A DNA stretch of 17,112 nucleotides, taken from assembly GCA_037128295.1 (NCBI GenBank), contig JBAXWR010000155.1, positions 1 through 17,112 on the forward strand, read 5' to 3'. The stretch's first letter is position 1. Every line of letters begins with the position of its first letter. The translations under genes were made by a program, and so were the position numbers. This DNA is from JAAFHB01 sp037128295. GTDB taxonomy: Bacteria; Bacteroidota; Bacteroidia; Bacteroidales; Prolixibacteraceae. Of the stretch, positions 5,578-13,869 are shown one piece after another. The notes beneath the pieces are model-generated. The model was given only the letters and a program-made list of their open reading frames with translations. It did no database searches and was not told the DNA's origin.

Positions 5578-7916
5578 AAAATAAAATTGTTGCAGATCTA
5601 TTTATTGATGGAGCCAAACACTATGAAGAGTTGTTCGGACTCGAAAATTCAATCACCTTTCCGGTTATTTCACGTGCGAAGCATATTAAAGATTCGGAAC
5701 CGATTCCTGCAATCGACCTGCCAGAGATCCTTGTTATCACATCCTATCCACCCAGGGAATGTGGCATCGCTACTTACTCACAGGATTTAATCGCTTCGAT
5801 CAATAATAAATTCAGTGGCTCTTTTACAATAAAGGTATGTGCACTCGAATCGGGGAATACAAACTATTCCTATCCCGCAGAAGTCAAATATGTGCTTAAA
5901 ACATCATTAGCTGATGATTATGAAAAACTGGCAACGAAAATAAATAAGGACAATCGCATTAAAATTGTGTTGATCCAGCATGAATTCGGGTTTTATCATC
6001 AACAAGAACAGGCATTTATGCAGTTTATGTATGAACTTTCAAAACCATTTGTGATCGTTTTTCATACAGTTTTACCTTCGCCCGATGAGCTGTTAAAGTC
6101 CAAAATACGGGCCATAGCCGCAATATGCAGTTCAATTATCGTCATGACAAATACTTCTGCGAATATCCTGACCAATGAATATGGTGTTGATATGAGAAAA
6201 ATAGAAGTCATTGCCCATGGAACCCATCTGGTCCAACATTTAAACGAAAATTTCCTAAAACAAAAATATGGACTCAAGGATCGAAAGGTTTTGACCACAT
6301 TTGGGCTACTGAGTGGTGGAAAGAGTATCGAAACAACACTTGAAGCTTTACCCGCGATTGTAAAACAATGTCCGGAAGTTGTTTTTCTGATTATCGGAAA
6401 GACCCATCCCGAAGTTGTAAAAAATGATGGTGAAATTTATCGTGAAAGCCTGGAGCAAAAAGTTGCTGAGTATCACCTTCAGGACAACGTGATTTTTATT
6501 AATCAGTACCTGGCATTGCCAGCCTTGCTCGAATACCTGCAACTAACTGACATTTACTTATTTACAACAAATGATCCAAATCAGGCAGTTAGTGGCACAT
6601 TTGCCTATGCGATGAGTTGTGCCTGCCCGATCATTTCAACCCCAATTCCCCATGCGCTTGAGGTTTTGACTGAAGATACGGGTATGATTTTTGATTTTCG
6701 GGATTCTGTCAAACTGGCTGAAAAGGTTGTCCTTATGCTCAATAATGAACCATTACGTAGATCAATCAGTACCAATGCATTACAGAAAATTGTTTCCACC
6801 TCATGGGAGAATTCAGCTATTGCACATGCCATGCTGGTTGGAAAAACAATCGATCCCGTAAAATCAATCCACTATGATCTTCCGGCCATAAAGTTGGATC
6901 ATATGAAAATGATGACCAATGAAACGGGAATCATCCAGTTTTCAAAAATCAATCAGCCAGATATTTCTACCGGTTATACGCTTGATGACAATGCCAGGGC
7001 ATTGGTCGCTACTTGTATGTATTATAAATTGTCTGGCGATGATAAGTGTCTGTACTACATCCATAAATACCTCAGCTTTATAAAGTTCTGTCAACAACCA
7101 GGCGGTGATTTTTTAAACTATGTCGATGAAAAATTGCAGTTTACAAGTCAGAACGGGGAATGTAACCTCGAAGATTCCAATGGAAGGGCGATCTGGGCGC
7201 TAGGGTATTTAATCTCACTGGTCGATGTGTTGCCAACAAAAATAATTCTGGATGCGGACAGGATCATCGAAAAATCATTCAGAATTATCGGGAATATGCA
7301 CTCTACCAGGGCTATGTCCTTCGCTTTAAAAGGGTTATATTATTATCATGGTACGATCAAATCTCCCGAAAACATCCAATTGATTAAAATATTTGCGAAC
7401 CGGTTGGTTGCAATGTACAAACATGAATCGGGTGAAGATTGGTTGTGGTACGAAAGCTACCTGACCTATGCCAATAGTATCATCCCGGAAGCATTGTTAT
7501 GTGCATGGTTATTGACGGGGGATACAAATTATAAGAATATCGCTACAACATCGTTTAATTATTTGTTGTCGAGAACTTTTAATGAAAATGGCATTGAAGT
7601 CATTTCTAACCGGAAGTGGTTGCAAAAAGGAGAGGTAGCTGAACAGTTTGGCGAACAGCCCATCGACGTAGCCTATACTTTAATGACTTTGAGCAAATTT
7701 TATGATGCTCTTGGTGATGAAAGCTACCGTGTGAAAATGGAAACAGCATTCAATTGGTTTTTAGGTCGGAACAGACTAAAACAGATCGTTTATAATCCTT
7801 GTACCGGTGGTTGTTATGACGGATTGGAAGAGACAAATGTCAACCTCAATCAGGGTGCAGAGTCAACCGTGAGTTACCTGATGGCCAGATTGACCATCGA
7901 TAAATACAAAAAATAG
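5574..7916 (+). CDS. GT4-like glycosyltransferase fused to C-terminal (alpha/alpha)6-type domain
   Basis: A 780-residue cytoplasmic fusion. Residues ~50-410 form a GT-B fold: an N-terminal YPPRECGIATYSQDLI motif, a middle TTFGLLSGGKSIETTLEALP, and a donor-binding region with SGTFAYAMSCACPIISTP (S340 onward). At the place of the usual GT4 E-x7-E signature it has Q337-x7-Y345, resembling a variant subgroup with SGTxAYA. Residues ~445-780 are helical repeats with carbohydrate-enzyme-like motifs: LDDNARA (470-476), LEDSNGRA (532-539), FGEQPIDVAYT (692-702), CTGGCYDG (743-750) and LNQGAES (758-764). The acidic and aromatic residues at loop tops suggest a catalytic or sugar-binding (alpha/alpha)6 toroid like those of epimerases and GH families. 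Overlap with the permease and abutment with the next gene place it in the operon. Donor and acceptor are unknown. Confidence 0.82.
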   Translation: MKNKIVADLFIDGAKHYEELFGLENSITFPVISRAKHIKDSEPIPAIDLPEILVITSYPPRECGIATYSQDLIASINNKFSGSFTIKVCALESGNTNYSYPAEVKYVLKTSLADDYEKLATKINKDNRIKIVLIQHEFGFYHQQEQAFMQFMYELSKPFVIVFHTVLPSPDELLKSKIRAIAAICSSIIVMTNTSANILTNEYGVDMRKIEVIAHGTHLVQHLNENFLKQKYGLKDRKVLTTFGLLSGGKSIETTLEALPAIVKQCPEVVFLIIGKTHPEVVKNDGEIYRESLEQKVAEYHLQDNVIFINQYLALPALLEYLQLTDIYLFTTNDPNQAVSGTFAYAMSCACPIISTPIPHALEVLTEDTGMIFDFRDSVKLAEKVVLMLNNEPLRRSISTNALQKIVSTSWENSAIAHAMLVGKTIDPVKSIHYDLPAIKLDHMKMMTNETGIIQFSKINQPDISTGYTLDDNARALVATCMYYKLSGDDKCLYYIHKYLSFIKFCQQPGGDFLNYVDEKLQFTSQNGECNLEDSNGRAIWALGYLISLVDVLPTKIILDADRIIEKSFRIIGNMHSTRAMSFALKGLYYYHGTIKSPENIQLIKIFANRLVAMYKHESGEDWLWYESYLTYANSIIPEALLCAWLLTGDTNYKNIATTSFNYLLSRTFNENGIEVISNRKWLQKGEVAEQFGEQPIDVAYTLMTLSKFYDALGDESYRVKMETAFNWFLGRNRLKQIVYNPCTGGCYDGLEETNVNLNQGAESTVSYLMARLTIDKYKK

Positions 7917-8294
7917 ATGAAAAACACTAAGCAGATGGGAATTTGGATGGACCATTCGATCGCCCACATTATCAAATTAAGAAATGGTAAGATCATCACT
8001 CTTACAATCGATTCACAACCTGAAGCTCTTGAGGATGATCAGAAAGTTTATAAAGACGAAAGTCACAGCCTCAATAAAGAAAAACGTCGGCTTTTGGCTT
8101 ACTTCAAAATATTAGGTGATATTGTTTTTGAAAATGAAGAAGTTGTCTTATTTGGTCCGACTGAAGCCAAAAATGAATTGTTAAACCATCTAAGGGAGGA
8201 CCATCTTTTTGATAAAATTAAGATAGACGTTTTTCCTGCCGATAAAATGATTGATAGTCAGCGGAGCAAGTTTGTAATCGACCATTTCAAATGA
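7917..8294 (+). CDS. Short conserved protein, possible bacterial eRF1/Pelota-like domain
   Basis: A 125-residue soluble protein starting immediately after the preceding stop codon, and ending with a 4-bp overlap into the deacetylase. Visible pattern: GIWMDHSIAHII (8-19), a basic stretch NKEKRRLLAYF (53-63), VVLFGPTEAKNELLNHL (76-92) and a C-terminal ADKMIDSQRSKFVIDHF. The GPTEAKNEL loop with a following helix recalls the domain seen in bacterial eRF1-like (baeRF) and host-attachment-type proteins, but it is much shorter than a full release-factor relative and I see no GGQ motif. Such short versions occur in Bacteroidota as hypothetical proteins. Why one sits inside a glycan operon is unclear. 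Confidence 0.72.
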   Translation: MKNTKQMGIWMDHSIAHIIKLRNGKIITLTIDSQPEALEDDQKVYKDESHSLNKEKRRLLAYFKILGDIVFENEEVVLFGPTEAKNELLNHLREDHLFDKIKIDVFPADKMIDSQRSKFVIDHFK

Positions 8295-8956
8295 TACCTG
8301 ATTTACAAACGGGTATTCGGGATAAAAACTATTGCATAAAATCCGTTGCAGTTATTGTAGCCCATCCTGATGATGAAACATTGTGGGTCGGCGGTATGAT
8401 ACTGAGCAACCCTTTTGCACAATGGTTCATTGTTTGCCTCAGCCGAAAAAGAGATAAAGAACGCGCCACCAGGTTTGGTCAGGCATTAAAAGTCCTTGGT
8501 GCAGATGGGGTTATGGGCGATCTTGATGATGGCCCAAATCAAAAGCCTGTTGCAAATAAAGTTGTTGAGGATTTGATCATGAAATTGTTGCCTCATCGCC
8601 ATTACGATTTGATCATCACTCATAATCCTTCCGGGGAATATACGCGGCATCTCAGACATGAGGAGACCAGCAATGCCGTGTTGAGGCTTTGGAATTCAGA
8701 TAAAATAGATGCCAGCGAACTCTGGACATTTGCATACGAGGATGGAAATAAAGCCTATTATCCAAGAGCAATTCAAACTGCTTTCATTTGCCAGAAGCTT
8801 TGGGGAGATGTCTGGTTTAAAAAATACCGGATCATAACAGAAACTTACGGGTTTGCAACAAATAGTTGGGAAGCTTTAACAACTCCCGAAACAGAAGCAT
8901 TTCAGCAGATTTTCAAACAAAAAGATATTAAAAAAAAACAAATTATAAACACATGA
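8291..8956 (+). CDS. PIG-L/LmbE family zinc-dependent deacetylase
   Basis: A 221-residue protein. The hallmark AHPDDE is at residues 24-29 (zinc ligands H25 and D28, catalytic base D27 by family knowledge). The second zinc site is in GEYTRHLRHEE, with H123 (or H120) as the third ligand. The family removes acetyl groups from N-acetylglucosamine-type sugars, for example GlcNAc-PI, mycothiol and bacillithiol precursors, and some antibiotics. No signal peptide, so cytoplasmic. It overlaps both neighbours by 4 bp (ATGA), and the next gene is a GT4 enzyme. Pairing of PIG-L with GT4 mirrors thiol-glycoside pathways, but no BshC-like ligase is present here. The acceptor is probably an N-acetylated amino sugar attached to something; identity unknown. 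Confidence 0.9.
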   Translation: MIPDLQTGIRDKNYCIKSVAVIVAHPDDETLWVGGMILSNPFAQWFIVCLSRKRDKERATRFGQALKVLGADGVMGDLDDGPNQKPVANKVVEDLIMKLLPHRHYDLIITHNPSGEYTRHLRHEETSNAVLRLWNSDKIDASELWTFAYEDGNKAYYPRAIQTAFICQKLWGDVWFKKYRIITETYGFATNSWEALTTPETEAFQQIFKQKDIKKKQIINT

Positions 8957-10095
8957 AAGTACTTGTTATGTACGATTACCCACCTTCTCCAGGTGGGCTT
9001 GCCACCCAGGGTGATCTTCTTTACCAGGGTCTTACAGAATTGGGTGTTGATGTCCATGCTGTTCATTTGGAATCGGCTCAGGAGAAAGAGTGGTATTACA
9101 AATGGTTTAAACCGGATGTGGCTGTTGGAGTGGGTTATTGGGGCTATACGCCAAACTTAATCCTTCATCCTCAACAGTTTGGCATTCAACCGGTTCCCTG
9201 GCTTGTTGCCGACGGTTATATTGCCAATTATCAGGATGTCCTGAACAAACTGCCATTGATCCTTGTGACTTCCAATTGGGTAAAGGAGATGTATGTACGT
9301 GACGGGATAAGCGGGGATAATATTATTGTCTTGCCGGTTGGGTGCAACACCGACGATTTCAGGCCACGTAGGATGGATGATCCAAAAATTGAATCTGTTC
9401 GCGAATCACTGGGTGTATCAGCGGATGAACTGATGATTCTTACTGTAGGAGGCGATGCTGCTTCCAAAGGGGCACAGGAAGTCATGCAGGCACTTGCGAT
9501 GATTGATAAATTTGCGCCAAAATGGAAATACATCTGCAAGGTTTGGCCCCAACAGCGCACCATGGATCAGAATAAAGCTGATCTTGAGCTTGCTGCTCAA
9601 TTGGGAATCGCTGATAAAGTCACTTATACAACCAATACGATCTCCAGAAACTTTATGCCCTTTCTGGTTGGGGCTTGTGATATTTACGCAGCTCCCTCGC
9701 GACTTGAGGGATTTGGGATGCCACAGGTAGAGGCTGGGGCTTGCGGAAAACCGGTTGTCAGCATCAATGCAATGGGAATGTTGGATACCCTTATTCAAGG
9801 AGAAACGGCATTTATGGCTGATGTTGCCCGAAGAATTGTTGTTGGTGAGGTATCACTAGGAAAGGAATCCGGGTTTGAAGACAATCACAAATTGGTTTTT
9901 GATGTTCCCAGGACCGTCGATTACCGGGCAAGTGTTGATGATATTGCCAAATATTTGCTGCAATTAATGGATGATGAACAACTACGTGATAAGATGGGAA
10001 AAGCCGGAAGGGAACGGGTTGTGGAGCATTTCGACTATCGTGTTGTAGCCAAACGTTTTGTACAGATCATCAACGATAAGTTGGGCATATATTAA
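8953..10095 (+). CDS. GT4 family glycosyltransferase
   Basis: A 380-residue GT-B enzyme. The N-terminus MKVLVMYDYPPSPGGLATQG carries the glycine-rich loop typical of retaining GT4 enzymes. The C-terminal domain has TVGGDAASKGAQEVMQAL, then SRLEGFGMPQVEAGACGKPV containing the E-x7-E signature (E252 and E260). GT4 enzymes transfer sugars from nucleotide-activated donors with retention of configuration. It starts within the deacetylase stop (4-bp overlap) and is followed by a 40-bp gap. Unlike the fused GT upstream, its motif is canonical, so the two are likely to catalyse different steps. Donor and acceptor cannot be assigned. Confidence 0.92.
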   Translation: MKVLVMYDYPPSPGGLATQGDLLYQGLTELGVDVHAVHLESAQEKEWYYKWFKPDVAVGVGYWGYTPNLILHPQQFGIQPVPWLVADGYIANYQDVLNKLPLILVTSNWVKEMYVRDGISGDNIIVLPVGCNTDDFRPRRMDDPKIESVRESLGVSADELMILTVGGDAASKGAQEVMQALAMIDKFAPKWKYICKVWPQQRTMDQNKADLELAAQLGIADKVTYTTNTISRNFMPFLVGACDIYAAPSRLEGFGMPQVEAGACGKPVVSINAMGMLDTLIQGETAFMADVARRIVVGEVSLGKESGFEDNHKLVFDVPRTVDYRASVDDIAKYLLQLMDDEQLRDKMGKAGRERVVEHFDYRVVAKRFVQIINDKLGIY

Positions 10096-10135
10096 CAGGT
10101 AAATTAGAATATTACCGATCCAATATTGTTTTAGA

Positions 10136-11305
10136 ATGATGAACGCAGAAAACTGGAAAGAGATTGAAGAGGCAAGAAAAGCAGCCATAGTTGTGCTGCT
10201 CCATAATTCCAGGGGCCCGTTTATGGACCTCCCAAGGACAGCGGGATGGGGTTACCCTGAACCTTATACAAGGGATTTGATGTTGTCGATCCTGGGGATT
10301 GCCGTTACCGGCAACGAAAAGTTATTGGGAAGTATTCGAAAGGTCCTTGAAACACTGGCACAGAACCAAACACCCAGGGGGCATATCCCGTCATTGGTTC
10401 ACGACATGGAAGATCGTGGCGCAAGCGATACGACCCCTTTGTTTTTACTGGGGGTCGGTATCTTCAGAAAATTAACCGGTGAACCGGACTTTCTTGAAGA
10501 AGCAGTCGGAAAAGCCCTGACATGGATGGAATACCAAAGTCCATCCGACCGGTTTCTTGTTGCACAGCAACCAACCAGTGATTGGAGAGACGAACAATGG
10601 GTAACGGGTTATGGCTTGTTTGTTAATACATTGGTCTATAGTTATCTGCGAATATTGGGAAAGGCCGATAGAGCTAAATGTGTTTTACACGAAATGAGCA
10701 GGTTCACCATTACAGGAGGAACCATGCACAACCATGTCCACGAAGGGCTTGTTGTGAAACATAAACCTTACTATGCATTTTGGTCCTACAAGATCCATAG
10801 CAGCGAACGTTTTGACCTTCTTGGGAATAGCCTTGCAATTCTTGCTGGTATCGCTTCCCCGTCAAGGGCAGATGAAATGGTTTCATGGATTGAGGAAGAG
10901 TGTGCTGCCATGCAAAAACGGGGAGACCTGGCAGTTGACCTGCCCCCCAATTTTTTCCCATATATCAATCCCGAAGATCCTGACTGGCATCCAAGATATG
11001 CTCTGTTTAATCAACCCGGGGAATACCATAACGGTGGTATCTGGCCATTTATTTGCGGGTTTTATGTCGCTGCATTGGTGGCTGCGAAAAGGTATGCACT
11101 TGCAGCCGAAAAACTGTTGGTACTTACGCGATGTATCAAATTATCAACCACAGGAGATGTCAGCTATGGCTTTAACGAATGGATCAAGGCGCAAAACGGA
11201 CAACCGATGGGCCAGGATTGGCAAACCTGGAGTGCTGCACTCTATTTGTATGCCGTTAAATGTGTGGAAGAAAAACGAACCCCATTTTTTGATGAGATCA
11301 GATGA
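10136..11305 (+). CDS. GH100/GH133-like (alpha/alpha)6 glycoside hydrolase
   Basis: A 389-residue protein with toroid-hydrolase motifs: WGYPEPYTRDLMLS near residue 40, ASDTTPLFLLGVG (96-108), DWRDEQWVTGYG (149-160), EYHNGGIWPFI (296-306) and GQDWQTWSAALYLYA (359-373). These resemble neutral invertases (GH100) and the amylo-alpha-1,6-glucosidase/GH63 group; acid/base candidates are D98 or D152 and an acidic residue near E296. No signal peptide, so it acts in the cytoplasm. Two adjacent ATGs (10136 and 10139) can start it; the first is used here. A 40-bp gap separates it from the GT4 gene, while its stop overlaps the DUF3108 start by 4 bp. It may process the product of the two glycosyltransferases. 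Substrate unknown; annotation as glycogen debranching enzyme would be over-specific. Confidence 0.85.
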   Translation: MMNAENWKEIEEARKAAIVVLLHNSRGPFMDLPRTAGWGYPEPYTRDLMLSILGIAVTGNEKLLGSIRKVLETLAQNQTPRGHIPSLVHDMEDRGASDTTPLFLLGVGIFRKLTGEPDFLEEAVGKALTWMEYQSPSDRFLVAQQPTSDWRDEQWVTGYGLFVNTLVYSYLRILGKADRAKCVLHEMSRFTITGGTMHNHVHEGLVVKHKPYYAFWSYKIHSSERFDLLGNSLAILAGIASPSRADEMVSWIEEECAAMQKRGDLAVDLPPNFFPYINPEDPDWHPRYALFNQPGEYHNGGIWPFICGFYVAALVAAKRYALAAEKLLVLTRCIKLSTTGDVSYGFNEWIKAQNGQPMGQDWQTWSAALYLYAVKCVEEKRTPFFDEIR

Positions 11306-12084
11306 AAACCAGGATATTTTTTTTGCTGATCATTATATTGTCAGCTCTTTTTACTGAAGCTCAGAGAGTAAGCAATCTGAATTTTAAAAAAGATACAGCT
11401 TTTTCTGAGGGAGAAAAGCTGACCTATCAGATCCGTTTTGGTTTATTGTTGGCCGGGGTTACCCGATTCTCCCTCACTGACACCATTTATCAGGGGAAAC
11501 GTGTCTTTCATGCAATGGCGATAGGGCAAACTACAGGACTTGCCGATAAATTATTTAGTGTCAAGGATATTTATGAAAGTTGGTTCAATAAAAAATCAAT
11601 TCTCCCCTATAAACAGATACGCAATATCAGTGAAGGGAAGTACGACCTTTACAATGAGGTAACTTACAATCGAAAAAACAATACTATAACCTCCAAACTA
11701 TCTGGTGTCCATCACGTACCTGCCAAAATTCTGGATTTAGCCTCAAGCTTCTACTATCTTAGGCGTCACGATTTTTCAAAAGTAAATGAAGGGGATACGA
11801 TTTCTTTTAACATGTATTTTGCCGATACTATTTATCCTTTTCAATTCAGATATTTGGGAAAAGAAACTGTCAAAACAAAATATGGGAAGATTAAATGCTT
11901 GAAGATTAGCCCAATCGTTGAAGTTGGCCGGATGTTTAAAAAACAAGACGATGTGATGATCTGGTTTACTGGTGACAAGAATTGCCTCCCAGTTGTAATC
12001 AGGATGAATATCCGCAATGTGGGGACTGTCCATTTAAAGTTGATAGATTTTAAAAACATATCCAATCAATTGACGATTCTATGA
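11302..12084 (+). CDS. DUF3108 domain-containing exported protein
   Basis: A 260-residue protein. Residues 1-20 are a signal peptide (MKTRIFFLLIIILSALFTEA) with probable cleavage near A20-Q21. The mature part is beta-rich with the DUF3108 features FSEGEKLTYQIRFGLLLAGV (34-53), a VKDIYESWF segment, a YGKIKCLKISP strand and a C-terminal VVIRMNIRNVGTVHLKLIDF strand pair. DUF3108 proteins are periplasmic, beta-barrel-lumen-like folds of unknown role, probably lipid or glycan handling at the envelope. It is coupled to the GH gene by ATGA and is the last gene of the operon. Its stop abuts the stop of the converging AsmA-like gene, so transcripts from both strands must overlap. Confidence 0.88.
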   Translation: MKTRIFFLLIIILSALFTEAQRVSNLNFKKDTAFSEGEKLTYQIRFGLLLAGVTRFSLTDTIYQGKRVFHAMAIGQTTGLADKLFSVKDIYESWFNKKSILPYKQIRNISEGKYDLYNEVTYNRKNNTITSKLSGVHHVPAKILDLASSFYYLRRHDFSKVNEGDTISFNMYFADTIYPFQFRYLGKETVKTKYGKIKCLKISPIVEVGRMFKKQDDVMIWFTGDKNCLPVVIRMNIRNVGTVHLKLIDFKNISNQLTIL

Positions 12085-12087
12085 TCA
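12082..12087. other. Palindromic TGATCA shared by two convergent stop codons
   Basis: TGA of the DUF3108 gene (12082-12084) and the reverse-strand TGA of the AsmA-like gene (12085-12087) together form the palindrome TGATCA. The intergenic distance is zero, so any terminator must lie inside coding sequence. Confidence 0.95.
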
Positions 12088-13680
12088 CAACTTGCTGATT
12101 GGTTTTATTTTTCCGGGTTTCTTTACCAGGCTGGATTTTATTCCTGTCAGGATTGACTGAAAGCAATAGTTGATGATAAACCTTTCCGGATCCCTTTGAT
12201 AGTCAATCATCCCTTTTCTAATTTCCTTATTTGGGTTGGGATTTGCATCCAATACTTTAATGTTGGCAAATAGGGAGATGACCCTTGCTTTTAAGCCGGT
12301 TGTATCATTTGTCCGTTTGTTTTTAACTGCCAGATCCAATCCATGATAAAGCAGTACCATATTCCCGGCAGCTTTGAAATTGTTGGCCCTGAAGCTAAAA
12401 TACATTGCATCGATTTTGCCCGAGGTTGCGTAAACAAAAGCATTGTTTCTCAGCATAGGGTTGAGGTCGCTTGCATTCATACCGGAAAGGCTGCCTTTCA
12501 CAGAAAAAGTATTCGACTGGTCGAATATCCTGCTTTTTAACAAAACAGACAACTTACCTTTTCCCATTACGAGTGCTTCTGCATTTAATTGTGTATAAGC
12601 ATTTTCTGTTTTATAGGTTGTATCATTGGTTATTTTGGATAGTCTTACTTTTATTTTACCGAAGCTGATCATTCCAGGCTCATCTGCTTTTTTTACCTGT
12701 TCGGTATATATGATATTTCCGTTCAGGACTGCTATAGAATCAATTTTAATCACCCCTTGATAATTACAGATCATGTCCTGAATAGCGGGTTTGCTGACAT
12801 GGTTAAAAACCTTGCGTTTATCACGGTAAGCCATCAAATCCATATTGCCGATTTCGACATAGGAACAAGTCAGGTTTCCTGAATTCAGGTAATCAATGGG
12901 AGAAAAATTATGGATAAAAATTCCATTGAACACAGCTTCAATCCGGTCGGTTTGGAATTTACGGCGAACATTAAAATCGTAATTGTTACAATTGGGTTGA
13001 ATTGAAAAACTGTCTGCCCCTAATTTCTCCGGGTTATTACCATAAGCAACACCGCTTAACCTGTAGGTGTACATGCTATCTGCCGAAACTGCAACAAGTT
13101 CTTTTGCAGCGAAATCAAAACGTTGAATGGCTTTAAGGTCAAGGGTATCATTTTTTCCAACAAATAGATCGAATACATGCAAAACACCATCCTTTATAAA
13201 GTAAGTATTTGATATTGAATTATTTTCCTCTATAAAATTCACTTTGTCCAAAACCAGACTATCAATTTTAAGGTTTATATCTGAAATAATTGGTCTTCCT
13301 TTATTTGAAGGAAACAAGTTTTTCCCTTTGAGATTACAATTCCCAATTTTAACAGACCCAATCTCTATCTCTTTGTTTAATAGAGCTTTGATGATTTTTA
13401 CCTGATTTAGGCTGATAGAAGAAATTTCACCTTGTAAATCACTTGAATCCCTTTTAGCCTGTTTGGAGGAAATTTCAATTTGATCAATCTCTATTTTGGA
13501 TGCGAATATGGAGATATGGACCTTTTTAATTTGGATCAAATATTTTTCAGACCTTGTATTAAAGGTGTCTTCAATTTTTCTGATCAACAATGGCTCAAAA
13601 AGGGCTTTTGTGATAATAAACAGCATCAGGACCACCAGGATTGACCCGATGATTATTTTTACTGATAATCTTATTTTCAT
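12085..13680 (-). CDS. AsmA-like / DUF748-type membrane-anchored envelope protein
   Basis: A 531-residue protein. Residues 7-28 are an N-terminal membrane anchor (VKIIIGSILVVLMLFIITKA) with little else hydrophobic. The long remainder is beta-strand rich, with many repeats of the type KVHISIFASKIEIDQIEISS and LKIDSLVLDKVNFIEENNSI (alternating hydrophobic residues, D/N turns), as in AsmA/TamB-like bridges and DUF748 proteins. Such proteins span the periplasm and are implicated in phospholipid transport or outer-membrane assembly; this is family knowledge of moderate specificity. ATG at 13680 is used; no strong Shine-Dalgarno is visible. The C-terminus ends in a basic KKPGKIKPISKL tail. Divergent from the Schlafen-like gene. 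Confidence 0.72.
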   Translation of the reverse strand: MKIRLSVKIIIGSILVVLMLFIITKALFEPLLIRKIEDTFNTRSEKYLIQIKKVHISIFASKIEIDQIEISSKQAKRDSSDLQGEISSISLNQVKIIKALLNKEIEIGSVKIGNCNLKGKNLFPSNKGRPIISDINLKIDSLVLDKVNFIEENNSISNTYFIKDGVLHVFDLFVGKNDTLDLKAIQRFDFAAKELVAVSADSMYTYRLSGVAYGNNPEKLGADSFSIQPNCNNYDFNVRRKFQTDRIEAVFNGIFIHNFSPIDYLNSGNLTCSYVEIGNMDLMAYRDKRKVFNHVSKPAIQDMICNYQGVIKIDSIAVLNGNIIYTEQVKKADEPGMISFGKIKVRLSKITNDTTYKTENAYTQLNAEALVMGKGKLSVLLKSRIFDQSNTFSVKGSLSGMNASDLNPMLRNNAFVYATSGKIDAMYFSFRANNFKAAGNMVLLYHGLDLAVKNKRTNDTTGLKARVISLFANIKVLDANPNPNKEIRKGMIDYQRDPERFIINYCFQSILTGIKSSLVKKPGKIKPISKL

Positions 13681-13761
13681 AACTGGGGTATATTTTTAAG
13701 TAATTGAATCTCTGCATGTACAAAGATGCTCCCAGATGTTGACAAACTACTTGTATAATTA

Positions 13762-13802
13762 TTGAAAAGAGTTTCAACATTCATAGATTAGGTCTATATT
13801 TA
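13762..13802 (+). promoter_or_regulatory. Divergent gap with promoter-like elements and a small inverted repeat
   Basis: The 189-bp gap 13681-13869 separates two divergent genes. TTGAAA (13762-13767) and TTTCAA (13772-13777) form a perfect 6-bp inverted repeat with a 4-bp spacer. Overlapping it, TTTC (13772-13775) is followed after 19 bp by TATATTTA (13795-13802). These are one-mismatch versions of the Bacteroidota -33 TTTG and -7 TAnnTTTG boxes, at correct spacing, about 68 bp before the plus-strand start. The inverted repeat covering the -33 box could be an operator. On the other strand CATCTTTG near 13728 is a one-mismatch -7 box without a good partner. Confidence 0.4.
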
Positions 13803-13869
13803 CAAAGGATTTTTTTCAATCCCAGAGCATAAAATGGGTTTGGTATTAAAATGTTAAAATGGGGAAAGC

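Noticed and set aside
8291..10095. Bacillithiol biosynthesis pair (BshB and BshA)
   Set aside because: PIG-L and GT4 families match in type, but no BshC-like ligase is present and the operon context (GH enzymes, second GT) points elsewhere.
10112..10130. Repeated AATATT in the 40-bp gap before the GH100/133-like gene
   Set aside because: Short AT-rich self-complementary words are expected by chance here and no promoter boxes accompany them.
10773..11357. 194-codon open frame on the plus strand
   Set aside because: It lies almost wholly within the GH100/133-like gene in another frame, lacks family-like patterns, and would overlap the DUF3108 signal peptide.
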